Source: Acidobacteriota bacterium (GTDB taxonomy: Bacteria > Acidobacteriota > UBA4820 > DSQY01). Taken from it: a DNA stretch of 64,000 bases. The position numbers were made by a program, and so were the translations under genes. The notes beneath the pieces were generated by a model. That model had not been told where the DNA came from and ran no database searches. It saw only the letters and a list, made by a program, of their open reading frames with translations. Positions 38,079 to 46,647 of the stretch are shown here, in pieces. Position 1 is the stretch's first letter, and every line of letters begins with the position of its first letter. Where the stretch lies: assembly GCA_021787565.1 (NCBI GenBank), contig JAJYLT010000008.1, positions 40,941 to 104,940 on the forward strand. Reading direction: 5' to 3'.

Positions 38079-39170
38079 ATGATCAGGGTATTGGTCGTTG
38101 AAGATTCCCAGACGGTACAGGAGCACCTGCTGGCCATCCTCGGGGGCGACCCCGATCTGCGCGTCGTCGGGGTGGCGCGCGACGGTGAAGAGGCCCTCGG
38201 CGCCGTCGCCAAGCTCAGGCCCGACGTGATCACCATGGACATCCACATGCCCAAACTGGACGGCTTCGAGGCGACGCGCCGCATCATGGAGACCCACCCG
38301 ACGCCCATCGTCGTCGTCAGCGGCAGTTCCACCCTCGGAGAGGCCTCCACGGCCTTTCGGGCCGTGGAGGCGGGCGCGCTCGCCACCGTCCAGCGCCCGA
38401 CGGGCGTGATGGACAGCGGGTACGAGGCCTCGGCGCGCGAACTCGTGCAAACCGTCAAGCTCATGTCCGAGGTCAAGGTCGTCAAGCGATGGACCAACCA
38501 CCGGCCCCATCCGGCCTCCGCGAACCATGCGGCCGGCGGTGAGGCGGAACCCCTTCCGGCCCTTGAGCGCGTGAGGCTGGTTGCCATCGGGGCCTCCACG
38601 GGCGGCCCTCCGGTGCTGAAAGAGATGCTGGGTTCCCTTCCAGCACGCTTCCCCGCGCCCATTCTCGTGGTTCAGCACATGGCGTCGGGTTTCACGCCCG
38701 GATTCGCCGAGTGGCTGGCCGATGGCTGCGCCCTTCGCGTGGGGCTGGCGCGACAGGGCGAAATCCCGGCCGCGGGGCGCGTCTACGTGGCGCCGGACGG
38801 CGCCCATCTTGAGGTGCGCAGGGATGGCACCCTCGCCCTTTCGGGGGAGGAGGCGGAGGAGGGCCACCGGCCTTCCGTGGCTCGCCTCTTCCGGTCGGTC
38901 GCGGACACCGTCGGCCGCGACGCTCTGGGCATCCTGCTCTCGGGCACGGGCCGCGACGGGGCCGCCGAGCTGAGGCTCATGAAGGACCGCGGCGCCGTGA
39001 CCATCGCGCAGGACGCGGCCTCCTCGGTGGTCAACGGCATGCCCGGAGAGGCCGTACGCCTGGGCGGCGCCTCTCTCGTCGCCTCGCCGGCGCGCATCAT
39101 CGCCATTCTCAACCGGCTGGCGAATGGCCAAGGGCGCGGTTTGGATGAAGATTCCACGGGGCCGGAGTAA
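38079..39170 (+). CDS. cheB: CheB receptor methylesterase with receiver domain (WspF-like)
   Basis: 363 residues. The receiver domain (1-120, IRVLVVEDSQTVQEHLL and VITMDIHMPKLDG) precedes the methylesterase/deamidase. The catalytic triad is Ser in VAIGASTGGPPVL, His in LVVQHMASGF and Asp in LSGTGRDGA. It removes methyl groups placed by the operon's CheR when phosphorylated by CheA, which gives adaptation. Spacing of 31 bp after cheA. Confidence 0.95.
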   Translation: MIRVLVVEDSQTVQEHLLAILGGDPDLRVVGVARDGEEALGAVAKLRPDVITMDIHMPKLDGFEATRRIMETHPTPIVVVSGSSTLGEASTAFRAVEAGALATVQRPTGVMDSGYEASARELVQTVKLMSEVKVVKRWTNHRPHPASANHAAGGEAEPLPALERVRLVAIGASTGGPPVLKEMLGSLPARFPAPILVVQHMASGFTPGFAEWLADGCALRVGLARQGEIPAAGRVYVAPDGAHLEVRRDGTLALSGEEAEEGHRPSVARLFRSVADTVGRDALGILLSGTGRDGAAELRLMKDRGAVTIAQDAASSVVNGMPGEAVRLGGASLVASPARIIAILNRLANGQGRGLDEDSTGPE

Positions 39171-39216
39171 GCGCCCACCCCGGTACGGGGTGACGGCCAG
39201 ATAGGAGGAGGTCACC

Positions 39217-40593
39217 GTGACAAAGGCATCCCAGAAGGACACGGTAAAGGCGACCGTTCTGGTGGTGGAGGACAGCGCGACCCAGCGCGAGGCGCTCGAG
39301 CATATCCTCTCGGCCAACGGGTACAACGTGGTCGAAGCCAGCAACGGCGCCGAGGCGCTGGAGATGACCGCCGCGCACCAGCCCGACATCGTCCTCACGG
39401 ACATCGTCATGCCCGAGATGGACGGCTACGAGCTCTGCCGCAGCCTGAAGGCCGACGGAGGGAGAACGCGCGTTCCCGTCCTCCTGGTGACCTCGCTCTC
39501 GGATCCCCAGGATGTTCTCAAGGGCCTGGAGTGCGGGGCCGACAACTTCATCGTCAAGCCCTACCGGGAGGAGGAGCTGCTCGTCCGGATCCAGTACATC
39601 CTCCTGAACCGCCACATGCAGAGCGAGGACAGGGCCGAGATGGGCGTGGAGATCGTCTTCGCCGGCCAGCGCCATTTCATCACCTCGGGGCGGCTCCAGA
39701 TTCTGAATCTCCTGCTCTCCACCTACGACACGGCGGTCCGGAAGAACGTCGAGTTGGAGCGGATCCAGGAGGAGATGCGGCAGCTCAATGACACTCTGGA
39801 GCAGAAGGTGATGGAGCGCACCGCGCAGCTCAGAACAGAGATGGAGGAGCGCGAACGCGCCCAGGAGGCCCTCGAAAGATCGCTACAGCGATTGGAGCGG
39901 GCCAAGAACCTCGAAGCGATCGGAATGATCGCCGGCGGTGTTGCCCACGAAGTCAGAAACCCCCTCTTCGCCATCTCCACCATCGTGACAGCCCTGGAGA
40001 GAAAGCTGAGCCATCAACCGGAGTTCGCAGAGTATACGGCCCACATCGCCGAACAGACCCGCCGGCTCAACGAGCTGATGAACGACCTGCTCACCCTGGG
40101 GCGTCCCATCCTCCTGGAGGAGTTCAGGCCTTGCCCCATGAGGGAAGTGGTCTCCCAGGCCCTAACCCGGCTCGATGGGGTCCATCCAGGGGCATGCATC
40201 CGTTGCACGGTGCAGGCGCCCGCAGAGCCGCTGGCCGTCAGTGGCGTTCGCGACAAGCTCGAACAGGTCATCTTTAACCTGCTTCACAATGCCTTCCAGT
40301 TCTCTCCGGAGGAAGAACGCCTTGAGGTGAGAATCTGGCGGGCTGGGCCCCTTGTTGGTTTCAGCGTGACCGACCACGGCCCGGGCGTCCCCGCGGAGAT
40401 GCTTCCCATACTCTTCCAGCCCTTTGCCAGCAAACGGAAGGGAGGCACCGGCCTCGGCCTCGCCATCGTGCAGAAGATCGTCAATGCCCACGGCGGCACG
40501 GTCGAAGCCGCGAACAACGACCCGCCGCCGGGTGCCACCTTCACCGTCAGGCTGCCGCTGGCGGAAGCTTCGAAAGCAGCGGCCCGTCGCTGA
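39217..40593 (+). CDS. Receiver-histidine kinase output protein of the chemosensory operon
   Basis: 458 residues from a GTG behind AGGAGGAGG. An N-terminal receiver (acidic pocket VVEDSATQRE, phospho-Asp62 in VLTDIVMPEMDG, Lys in IVKPYREEE) is joined by a coiled coil (about 185-235) to a HisKA/HATPase kinase. The kinase has GGVAHEVRNPLFAIS (phospho-His244), LHNAFQFSPEEERL (N box), TDHGPGVP and KGGTGLGLAIVQKIV. It occupies the place of the GGDEF regulator WspR in Wsp operons. The likely path is CheA to receiver to kinase to an unlinked partner. Its ATPase domain closely resembles that of the next kinase (both end NNDPPPGATFTV). Confidence 0.9.
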   Translation: MTKASQKDTVKATVLVVEDSATQREALEHILSANGYNVVEASNGAEALEMTAAHQPDIVLTDIVMPEMDGYELCRSLKADGGRTRVPVLLVTSLSDPQDVLKGLECGADNFIVKPYREEELLVRIQYILLNRHMQSEDRAEMGVEIVFAGQRHFITSGRLQILNLLLSTYDTAVRKNVELERIQEEMRQLNDTLEQKVMERTAQLRTEMEERERAQEALERSLQRLERAKNLEAIGMIAGGVAHEVRNPLFAISTIVTALERKLSHQPEFAEYTAHIAEQTRRLNELMNDLLTLGRPILLEEFRPCPMREVVSQALTRLDGVHPGACIRCTVQAPAEPLAVSGVRDKLEQVIFNLLHNAFQFSPEEERLEVRIWRAGPLVGFSVTDHGPGVPAEMLPILFQPFASKRKGGTGLGLAIVQKIVNAHGGTVEAANNDPPPGATFTVRLPLAEASKAAARR

Positions 40594-40711
40594 CAGGCCG
40601 TCGCCCGTCCCGGCATGACCGCCGTTCGGCCGCTCAGCGAGCGGCCGCTACGAGCGAATGGGTGCCTTCGAAGAACCCCGGCAGGGCGGTCGCTTTCTCA
40701 TCCATCATCCT
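40594..40711 (+). other. Spacer after the operon with a GC-rich hairpin
   Basis: CGGCCGCT-CAGCG-AGCGGCCG (40627-40647) is a perfect 8-bp stem 33 bp after the stop. It could slow or end transcription, but no U-tract follows. Confidence 0.4.
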
Positions 40712-40890
40712 CCCGAGGAGTGAGAAGGGAGAAGAGCGTTCCCGCGCGTCTCCCAAATTCCTCGATGGAATTCCCGCCGGTCTGGTGTGGGAGCCGTCGC
40801 CTGACGGCGACCTCATTCGCGATCTGGCGATCGCTCCCACAACCTGCAGGCCGCCCCCCAGTCACCGCCTCCTCCATCACGGAATTTTGG
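40712..40890. repeat. REP-type element, type 2, copy 1 (same ends, different core)
   Basis: Outer ends CCCAAATTCCTCGATGG (from 40752) and ATCACGGAATTTTGG (to 40890) match those of the type 1 elements. The core (40787-40840) is a different palindrome, GTGGGAGCCGTCGCC to GCGATCGCTCCCAC. A 40-bp upstream block starting CCCGAGGAGTGAGAAG (40712) is shared with the copy at 43242. Confidence 0.85.
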
Positions 40891-41042
40891 ACAATTGGCG
40901 CGCTTATTGCTATGAATGAGTGTGGAACCCCGCAGGGGCTGATAAAGTCTCATTGCTGAGTCAGGCTTTCGGGCCGCTGCCGAATGCGCGAGAGGGGGCA
41001 AGACCCCTTGGAGGGATGCCATGGCCGGGCAGGGAACGTCAC

Positions 41043-41114
41043 ATGAACCGTTACCGTTTGGTTACGCCCCCCCCCCCCCCACCACGCACCACGGCAGGCG
41101 GAGCCGAGCCATGA
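41043..41114 (+). CDS. Possible leader peptide containing a C14-encoded polyproline run
   Basis: A 23-codon frame, MNRYRLVT then six Pro, ending PRTTAGGAEP. Its stop TGA overlaps the ATG of the PAS kinase as ATGA. AGGGA lies 8 nt upstream of its start. It competes with a second frame (ATG 41021, GGAGGG 5 nt upstream) that reads through the same C-run into the kinase. Which frame is used depends on the C-run length; neither is proven. Confidence 0.35.
   Translation: MNRYRLVTPPPPPPRTTAGGAEP
41067..41080 (+). repeat. Homopolymeric tract of 14 C
   Basis: Fourteen consecutive C, 30 bp upstream of the ATG at 41111 and inside both upstream frames. Tracts of this length are prone to slippage during replication and also to sequencing error. 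Confidence 0.85.
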
Positions 41115-43183
41115 AGACCGAAACGAAGGTCGTGATCCTCTCGGCCCTCCTGGGCGTCGCCATCTGGATCGCTGACAGCGCTGTGGATTCGCTTTTCTTT
41201 TCTCATGAGCCCTTCCTGAAGGCGCTACTCCACGAACCTAAACCCTACGCGATCTACGTACGCACCATGGTCTTTCTCACGGTGGTGGCCCTGGGCGTTG
41301 CCGCGGCCTCTTTGCTGCGGCGCGAGCGGGCCGTTGAGAAGCGGCTGCAGGAGAGCGAGGAGCGCTTCGAGGCCTTCATGGACCGCCTCCCGGGCTTTGC
41401 CTTCATACGGGACCGGGAGGGACGCTTCGTCTTCGTCAACCGGGTCATGGCCGAAATCCTGGGCAAACCGGCTTCGCACATTCTGGGCCGGCGGGCCCTT
41501 GGCTTGCTCCGTCCCGAAGTGGCCCAGAGCTCGATGGAAGAGGACAAGACCATCCTGGCCACCGGCCGGCCTTTCCGTGGCGAAGACCTGATCCGCCACC
41601 CCGGCGGCTCCCGCCATTGGATGGTCAGCAAATTCCCCATCCTCGATGAGCGCGGAGAGGTCGCGCTGGTGGGCGGAATCTCGATTGACATCACCGAGCG
41701 GAAGGCGGCCGAGAAGGCGCTGAGGGAGTCGGAGGAGCGCTACCGGACGCTGGTGGAGAACCTGGGCGAGGGCGTGAGCATCATGGACCAGGAGGAGACC
41801 TTCCTCTTCGCGAACCCCGCGGGCGAGGCCATCTTCGGCGTTCCCCCCGGGAGCCTCGCGGGCCGCAACCTGCGGGAATTCCTGTCCGATGAGGAACTCG
41901 CGAAAGCGAAGGAGGGCACAAGGCTGCGCCGTCAGGGCGTGACCAGCACCTTCGAGTATTGCATCGTGCGGCCCGACGGCTCTCAGCGGATCGTCCTGGT
42001 GACCGCCACACCGAAGAGGGACGCGGCCGGCGAGTACGTCGCGACCCAGGGCGTCTTCTCGGACATCACCGAGGCCAGACGCGCGGAAACGGCCCTTCGG
42101 GAATCGGAGGCCCGCTACAGGTTGCTCTTCGAGAGGAACCTGGCCGGCGTCTACCGGTCCACCATCGAGGGCCGGATGCTCGAATGCAACACGGCGTGCG
42201 CGCGCATCCTGGGGTGCAGCTCGCCCCAGGAGGCCGCCCTCTGCAACACTACCCAATCGTACGACGACCCGGAGGACCGGAAGCGCTTCATCGAGGCGCT
42301 CCAGCGGAACGGGACGGTCACCAATTGGGAGGTGATCCTGAAGCGGCGCGACGGCAGTACCTTCCCGGCCCTCCTCAACGCCGCGCTCGTTCAGAACGCC
42401 GACGGCTCTGGGCACATCGAGGGTACGATGCTCGACATCTCCGAGCGCAAGCGCCTCGAAGCGGAGAAGGCCAGGGCCATGGATCTGGAGACCGTGGCCA
42501 AGCTCGCGGCGGGCGTCGCCCACGAGGTGCGCAACCCCCTCTTCGCCATCCAGTTGAACCTGGCCGCTCTCGCCCGGAGGCTCTCCCCGGGGCCCGAGGC
42601 GCGGACGCACATGGAGCATATCCAAGCCCACGCCAAGCGCCTGGACGTGTTGGCGCGGAGTCTTCTGGAGCTGGGCCGGGCCGTGGAAGCCGACGAACTG
42701 GTGGAGGTGGATCTTCGAACCCTCGTCAGGACGGCCTGCATCGCCATCGGTGACGAATCCCCAGAAGTGCGGGACCGGATCGTCATGGAGGACTGCCCGC
42801 GGCCCGTCATCGTCAGGGGCGCCCGCCAAAGTATAGTCCAGGCCTTTGTCCATCTCCTTCGCAATGCCGCCCAGGCGACCCCGGAAGGGGGGACCATCCG
42901 CATCGCGTGCGCTCATGAAGCGGGTGCCCACGCGGTCCGGATCTCCGATGAAGGGCCCGGCATCCCCGAGCCGATCCGGGAGAAGCTCTTTGATCCGTTC
43001 TTCACCACGCGCACCGGCCAGCCCGGCATGGGCCTCGCCCTCGCGAAACATTACGTGGAGACCCTCGGAGGCACCATCGCCGCCGAAAACAACGACCCGC
43101 CACCCGGCGCCACCTTCACCGTAACGCTGCCGGCGGTGGAGCCTTCGAAGAAAGGAGAAGATTCACCAGGGAGTGAGAAGTGA
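41111..43183 (+). CDS. Membrane PAS-domain sensor histidine kinase
   Basis: 690 residues from the ATG at 41111 (a start at 41021 with a better ribosome site would add 30 residues through the C14 tract). Two N-terminal transmembrane helices (about 6-24 and 57-77), then three PAS domains (about 92-210, 212-330 and 335-455), each closed by a PAC motif such as GISIDITERK. A HisKA/HATPase kinase follows: GVAHEVRNPLFAIQ with phospho-His, RNAAQATPEGG, SDEGPGIPEP and GMGLALAKHYV. No receiver domain, so it needs a partner regulator. The kinase domain is a close paralogue of the receiver-kinase upstream. Confidence 0.9.
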   Translation: MKTETKVVILSALLGVAIWIADSAVDSLFFSHEPFLKALLHEPKPYAIYVRTMVFLTVVALGVAAASLLRRERAVEKRLQESEERFEAFMDRLPGFAFIRDREGRFVFVNRVMAEILGKPASHILGRRALGLLRPEVAQSSMEEDKTILATGRPFRGEDLIRHPGGSRHWMVSKFPILDERGEVALVGGISIDITERKAAEKALRESEERYRTLVENLGEGVSIMDQEETFLFANPAGEAIFGVPPGSLAGRNLREFLSDEELAKAKEGTRLRRQGVTSTFEYCIVRPDGSQRIVLVTATPKRDAAGEYVATQGVFSDITEARRAETALRESEARYRLLFERNLAGVYRSTIEGRMLECNTACARILGCSSPQEAALCNTTQSYDDPEDRKRFIEALQRNGTVTNWEVILKRRDGSTFPALLNAALVQNADGSGHIEGTMLDISERKRLEAEKARAMDLETVAKLAAGVAHEVRNPLFAIQLNLAALARRLSPGPEARTHMEHIQAHAKRLDVLARSLLELGRAVEADELVEVDLRTLVRTACIAIGDESPEVRDRIVMEDCPRPVIVRGARQSIVQAFVHLLRNAAQATPEGGTIRIACAHEAGAHAVRISDEGPGIPEPIREKLFDPFFTTRTGQPGMGLALAKHYVETLGGTIAAENNDPPPGATFTVTLPAVEPSKKGEDSPGSEK

Positions 43184-43205
43184 GAAGTAAGAAGTGAGAA
43201 GTGAG
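43173..43205. repeat. Short tandem repeat GTGAGAA(G)
   Basis: Four to five imperfect copies of an 8-bp unit (GTGAGAAG / GTAAGAAG) overlapping the end of the kinase gene, whose last codons are in the first unit. Confidence 0.7.
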
Positions 43206-43241
43206 AAGAAAAAGCCTTCGTCCATCATCATCCACCATCCC

Positions 43242-43371
43242 CCCGAGGAGTGAGAAGGGAGAAGAGCGTTCCCGCGCGTCTCCCAAATTCCGCGATGCGA
43301 AATTCCCGCTGGTCTGGTGTGGGAGCCGTCGCCTGACGGCGACCTCATTCGCGATCTGGCGATCGCTCCCA
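43242..43371. repeat. REP-type element, type 2, copy 2 (right end missing)
   Basis: Shares CCCGAGGAGTGAGAAG to CCCAAATTCC with copy 1 and has the same GTGGGAGCC...CGCTCCCA core (43319-43371). The terminal ATC(G/A)CGGAATT end is absent. It lies 90 bp before nfo. Confidence 0.82.
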
Positions 43372-43461
43372 GACCCTCCAAGCGCACGTTCTGCTATTCT
43401 AGGAATCCTACCCCGCGGCACCCCACCCGTCAAAAGGGGTTCGCGGGCAGAGGGAGGCGCC

Positions 43462-44316
43462 ATGAGCAAGAAACTCGTCGGAGCCCACGTGAGCGCCGCC
43501 GGCGGCGTCCAGAACGCCCCGCTGAGGGCGAAGGAGATAGGAGCCAGGGCCTTCGGGCTCTTCGTCAAGAACCAGCGCCAGTGGTCCGCGCACCCTCTGG
43601 CCGAGGCGGAAATCTCGGCCTTCCGGGAAAACTGCGTCCAGGCCGGCTTCGATCCTTCCAGCATCCTGCCCCACGACGGATACCTGATCAACCTGGGAAA
43701 TCCCGACCCCGAGGGGCTGGAGCGATCGCGCAAGGCGTTCCTGGACGAGATGCGGCGCTGCGAGCAGCTCGGGCTGCGCCTCCTCAACTTCCACCCGGGC
43801 AGCCACAAGGGCCTCGTCCCTGCGGAGGCCTGCCTGAATCTCGTGGGCGACTCCATCAACCTCGCCCTGAACGAAACCCGCTGTGTCACGGCGGTGATCG
43901 AAAACACGGCCGGGCAGGGCGGGTCGGTGGGAAGAACTTTCGAGGAGATCGCCGCCATCATCGAGCGGGTGGAGGACAAGAGCCGGGTGGGCGTCTGCCT
44001 GGACACCTGCCACCTCTTCGCCGCGGGATACGACCTGAGGAGCCGCGAAACGTACGAGGCCACCTTCTCGGCCTTCGAGAAGGCGGTGGGCCTGGGCTAT
44101 CTCAGAGGCATGCACCTGAACGACTCGAAGTCCGCCCTCGGAAGCCGCGTGGACCGCCACCACAGCCTGGGCGAGGGGGAACTCGGGTTCGAGACCTTCC
44201 GCCTCATCATGAACGACCCCCGCACGGACGGCATCCCGCTGATCCTGGAGACCATCGACGAGTCCCTCTGGGAGCGGGAGATCGCCCTCCTCTACGGCTT
44301 CGAACGGGGGCGTTGA
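43462..44316 (+). CDS. nfo: Endonuclease IV (AP endonuclease)
   Basis: 284 residues, matching the 285 of E. coli Nfo. TIM-barrel metal sites: GAHVSAAGG at the start, [32 protein letters not shown] (Glu), [15 protein letters not shown] (Asp and His), GMHLNDSK and LILETID (Glu). It cleaves 5' to abasic sites in base-excision repair. The ATG follows GGGAGG. Confidence 0.96.
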   Translation: MSKKLVGAHVSAAGGVQNAPLRAKEIGARAFGLFVKNQRQWSAHPLAEAEISAFRENCVQAGFDPSSILPHDGYLINLGNPDPEGLERSRKAFLDEMRRCEQLGLRLLNFHPGSHKGLVPAEACLNLVGDSINLALNETRCVTAVIENTAGQGGSVGRTFEEIAAIIERVEDKSRVGVCLDTCHLFAAGYDLRSRETYEATFSAFEKAVGLGYLRGMHLNDSKSALGSRVDRHHSLGEGELGFETFRLIMNDPRTDGIPLILETIDESLWEREIALLYGFERGR

Positions 44317-44389
44317 GCGCGACCGCCCCGCCCGGGCGAGGAATAGGCCGCCTCTCCGCTCTGTTTCGTGCAATCAAGGAGGCAACGTC

Positions 44390-44719
44390 ATGGCGCTCGG
44401 AAGGCTGAACGCCGAAGATTCCGTTTCGAAGTTCAAGACCGCTATTTACAGCCAGCTCGTCAAGCTGGGTCCCACCGATCCCGAGAGCTGGGGGCGGGCC
44501 GTGTTCCGGGCCCTCACCGGCGCGGACCTGGAGGAGGTGGATTGGAACGAGGAGCAGAACCAAACGGGCTTTCGCCTCTGGACCCACGGCTTCAACCTCC
44601 TGGTCCACGAACTGCTCCACGAGGGCCTGGTCCGGGTCGAGGGCGCCGGCCCCGGAGGGCGCCTGATCCTGGCACCCGCCGGTGCCCGTCCCGCCCCGCC
44701 GGGCGGACCGTTGAACTGA
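44390..44719 (+). CDS. Small protein of unknown function
   Basis: 109 residues behind a strong AAGGAGG. The body is acidic and helical, with ESWGRAVFRALTGADLEEVDW and LLVHELLHEGLVRVEG. A flexible Pro/Ala/Gly tail ends it. The second half resembles a small winged-helix-like fold (helix then strand-turn-strand), but no family is recognised. It is 73 bp after nfo on the same strand and could be co-transcribed. Confidence 0.65.
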   Translation: MALGRLNAEDSVSKFKTAIYSQLVKLGPTDPESWGRAVFRALTGADLEEVDWNEEQNQTGFRLWTHGFNLLVHELLHEGLVRVEGAGPGGRLILAPAGARPAPPGGPLN

Positions 44720-44889
44720 CGCGGCCTCCGTACGGCGCGCTCGGCCACGGCACCGTACATACCCCCTCACCTTGGACAATTGTGGAGCAGTGATTGACCG
44801 CGCCAAATCCCGGCGCCGGCGGTCAGTGCCCGCCCTGTGAGGCGAGGATGTTGCCACAGGGGCGTGCACCGCGCAAGGACGGAGGCGAC

Positions 44890-45609
44890 TCAGGCCAGTC
44901 CCAGGCGGCCTCGCTCGCGGGCTTTGGCCTCCAGGATGGCCTCCACGCGAGCCACCGAAGCGTCGGTCACGAAGGGATCGTCGGTCCAGTGCTCGCAGCC
45001 GCAGTAGGTGAGCAGGACCCCCTGGCTGGGAATGCCCGCCTCCTCCGCGGCCCTCATGCCGGCGGCCAGCATCCAGATGCAGGCCACGCCCACGACCGAC
45101 AGGTCGGGATGGGCGCGCCGCAGCGCACGGAACTGCCTCGGGTGCTCCATCTGGGCGAAGTAGGCCTGCGCCCCGAAGCGGCGGCCCGCGGCCGTGATCC
45201 TGCCCACCAGGCAGTCGGGATGGCAGATCGTGCAGCGGGGTCCCATGCGCGTGTTCTTCCGGCCGCAGCCCTTCTCCTTCAGCCTGAGACAGTCGGGCAG
45301 GATGAGGACCGTGTCCCTCCGGGCCGCGAAGGCGGGCCAGAACTGCCGGGCCATCACGGTGACGGCGACCAGCTCCAGGAGGTAGCGCTCGCGCGTGGTC
45401 CTCCGGTAGAACTCCTCCTCCCGCCCTTCCTCGGCGGCAGCCCGCCCCAAAAATGCGGGCACGTTCGAGAAGGCCGGCCCCACCTCGCGCTCCGCCAGCT
45501 CTACGAAACGGTCCGCGAAGGCCTCGAGGCTCGAATACAGATCACCGTCTTTCCCGAGGGTCCTGAGATCGTACGTCGGCGGGAGCTGCAGGTTCAGGCT
45601 GCGTCTCAT
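44890..45609 (-). CDS. DUF116-family cysteine-rich protein
   Basis: 239 residues with the DUF116 pattern: LILPDCLRLKEKGCGRK, then RCTICHPDCLVGRI, then SVVGVACIWMLAAGM followed by IPSQGVLLTYCGCEHW. Seven to eight Cys in C..C arrangements suggest a bound metal or iron-sulfur cluster. Molecular function of the family is not established. The ATG at 45609 lies 5 bp after a TACAAT (45620-45615) that could be a -10 box, with GGAGGGGG further up. Confidence 0.8.
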   Translation of the reverse strand: MRRSLNLQLPPTYDLRTLGKDGDLYSSLEAFADRFVELAEREVGPAFSNVPAFLGRAAAEEGREEEFYRRTTRERYLLELVAVTVMARQFWPAFAARRDTVLILPDCLRLKEKGCGRKNTRMGPRCTICHPDCLVGRITAAGRRFGAQAYFAQMEHPRQFRALRRAHPDLSVVGVACIWMLAAGMRAAEEAGIPSQGVLLTYCGCEHWTDDPFVTDASVARVEAILEAKARERGRLGLA

Positions 45610-45725
45610 ACGGCTATTGTACCCCCTCCGGGTGTTGCGGCCGGGAGCAGCCCTGAGGGGCGGGGCCTTTCACCGCCTCGGGAAAGGCCTCCCGGCCTGT
45701 GTGCCTCTCAGCCCACCGCGTTCGA

Positions 45726-45754
45726 TTGACCCCCGGCCGGGGAGCCTGTACAGT
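45726..45754 (+). promoter_or_regulatory. Promoter giving an apparently leaderless transcript
   Basis: TTGACC and TACAGT with a 17-bp spacer. The expected start, seven bases after the -10, is the A of the ATG at 45761, and no ribosome binding site is present. Confidence 0.6.
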
Positions 45755-45760
45755 GAATTC

Positions 45761-46353
45761 ATGATACCGAAGACCGCCAGGATCTTGGCCTGGGCGGCGG
45801 CGGGAGGCTGCCTCGGGGGCGGACTGAACGCCGTGCACGCCCTGCTGACCCTTTCGGAGGATCTGAAATGGCACATCGTGCCCGCGGGGGCCCTTCACGG
45901 CGGCCTCCTCGCCCTGCTTTCCCTGGCCTCGGCCCGCCTTCTCCTCCGCCGCCCACCGTGGCAAGGCATCCTGGGTCTTCCGCTCCTTGGCTGGGCCTGC
46001 GGCTATCTGACCTTCTTCCCGCTAGCTCTGTCTGCGGGCTTCGACCTCTCCAATTTCTACCTCTTCAGGGGGTCCAACCTGCTGGATTCTCCGGGCTCAT
46101 CTGGCCCTACACCGCCTTCGGGCTCGTGGCGCTCGTCGCCGCCCTCCTCTGGGGGCTCCTGGCCTGGATCGAGCGAGAGGGAAGGGTCTGGCACCTCGCG
46201 GCCGGATGCCTCGCCGGGACCCTCGGATCGCTCTGGTGGTGGATCACGTGGGAACACCCCTTCTACAGCCTTCTCCACGGCTGCGTCTGGGGCCTTCTCG
46301 TCGGATGGGGCATCCTCAGAGCGAGGCGGCCCTCTCGGGCCCCCTCGCCGTAA
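45761..46353 (+). pseudogene. Polytopic membrane protein with a single-base frameshift
   Basis: The frame from 45761 encodes MIPKTARILAWAAAGGCLGG and several hydrophobic helices up to NFYLFRGSNLL (about 46083). The continuation GFSGLIWPYTAFGLVALVAA to GWGILRARR is in the -1 frame, ending at 46353. Restoring one G at 46084-46085 would give a ~197-residue protein with about six helices. This is either a real frameshift or a base-call error. Function unknown. Confidence 0.7.
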
Positions 46354-46647
46354 CCCGTCCGCACCAGACTCCACGCGCCGCGGGGAGTGCACCCCTCTCG
46401 CCGGCCAGAAGCCCCTTCTCCTCAGAGACTCGCCGGTCGCGCAAGAGAGCGCGCAATGTACCCTCCGGAGCACGCGAACATCTTCCCGCGTTCGCAACGA
46501 TCCCCTCGAAGCGTAAGCAGGAGCTTGCTGGAGGCGCAATTCGTCCCCAGAAACGCACGCGGGCAAGCTAGACCGTGGAATCCCGCGCATTGGCCGACGG
46601 ACCGGCCGTCCCGAACGGGCAGTTCGGCCTGGGCCCCGTGCCGGCCG
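46354..46647. other. Intergenic region without a recognisable gene
   Basis: About 290 bp between convergent genes. No convincing coding frame, repeat or terminator was seen. Confidence 0.5.
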
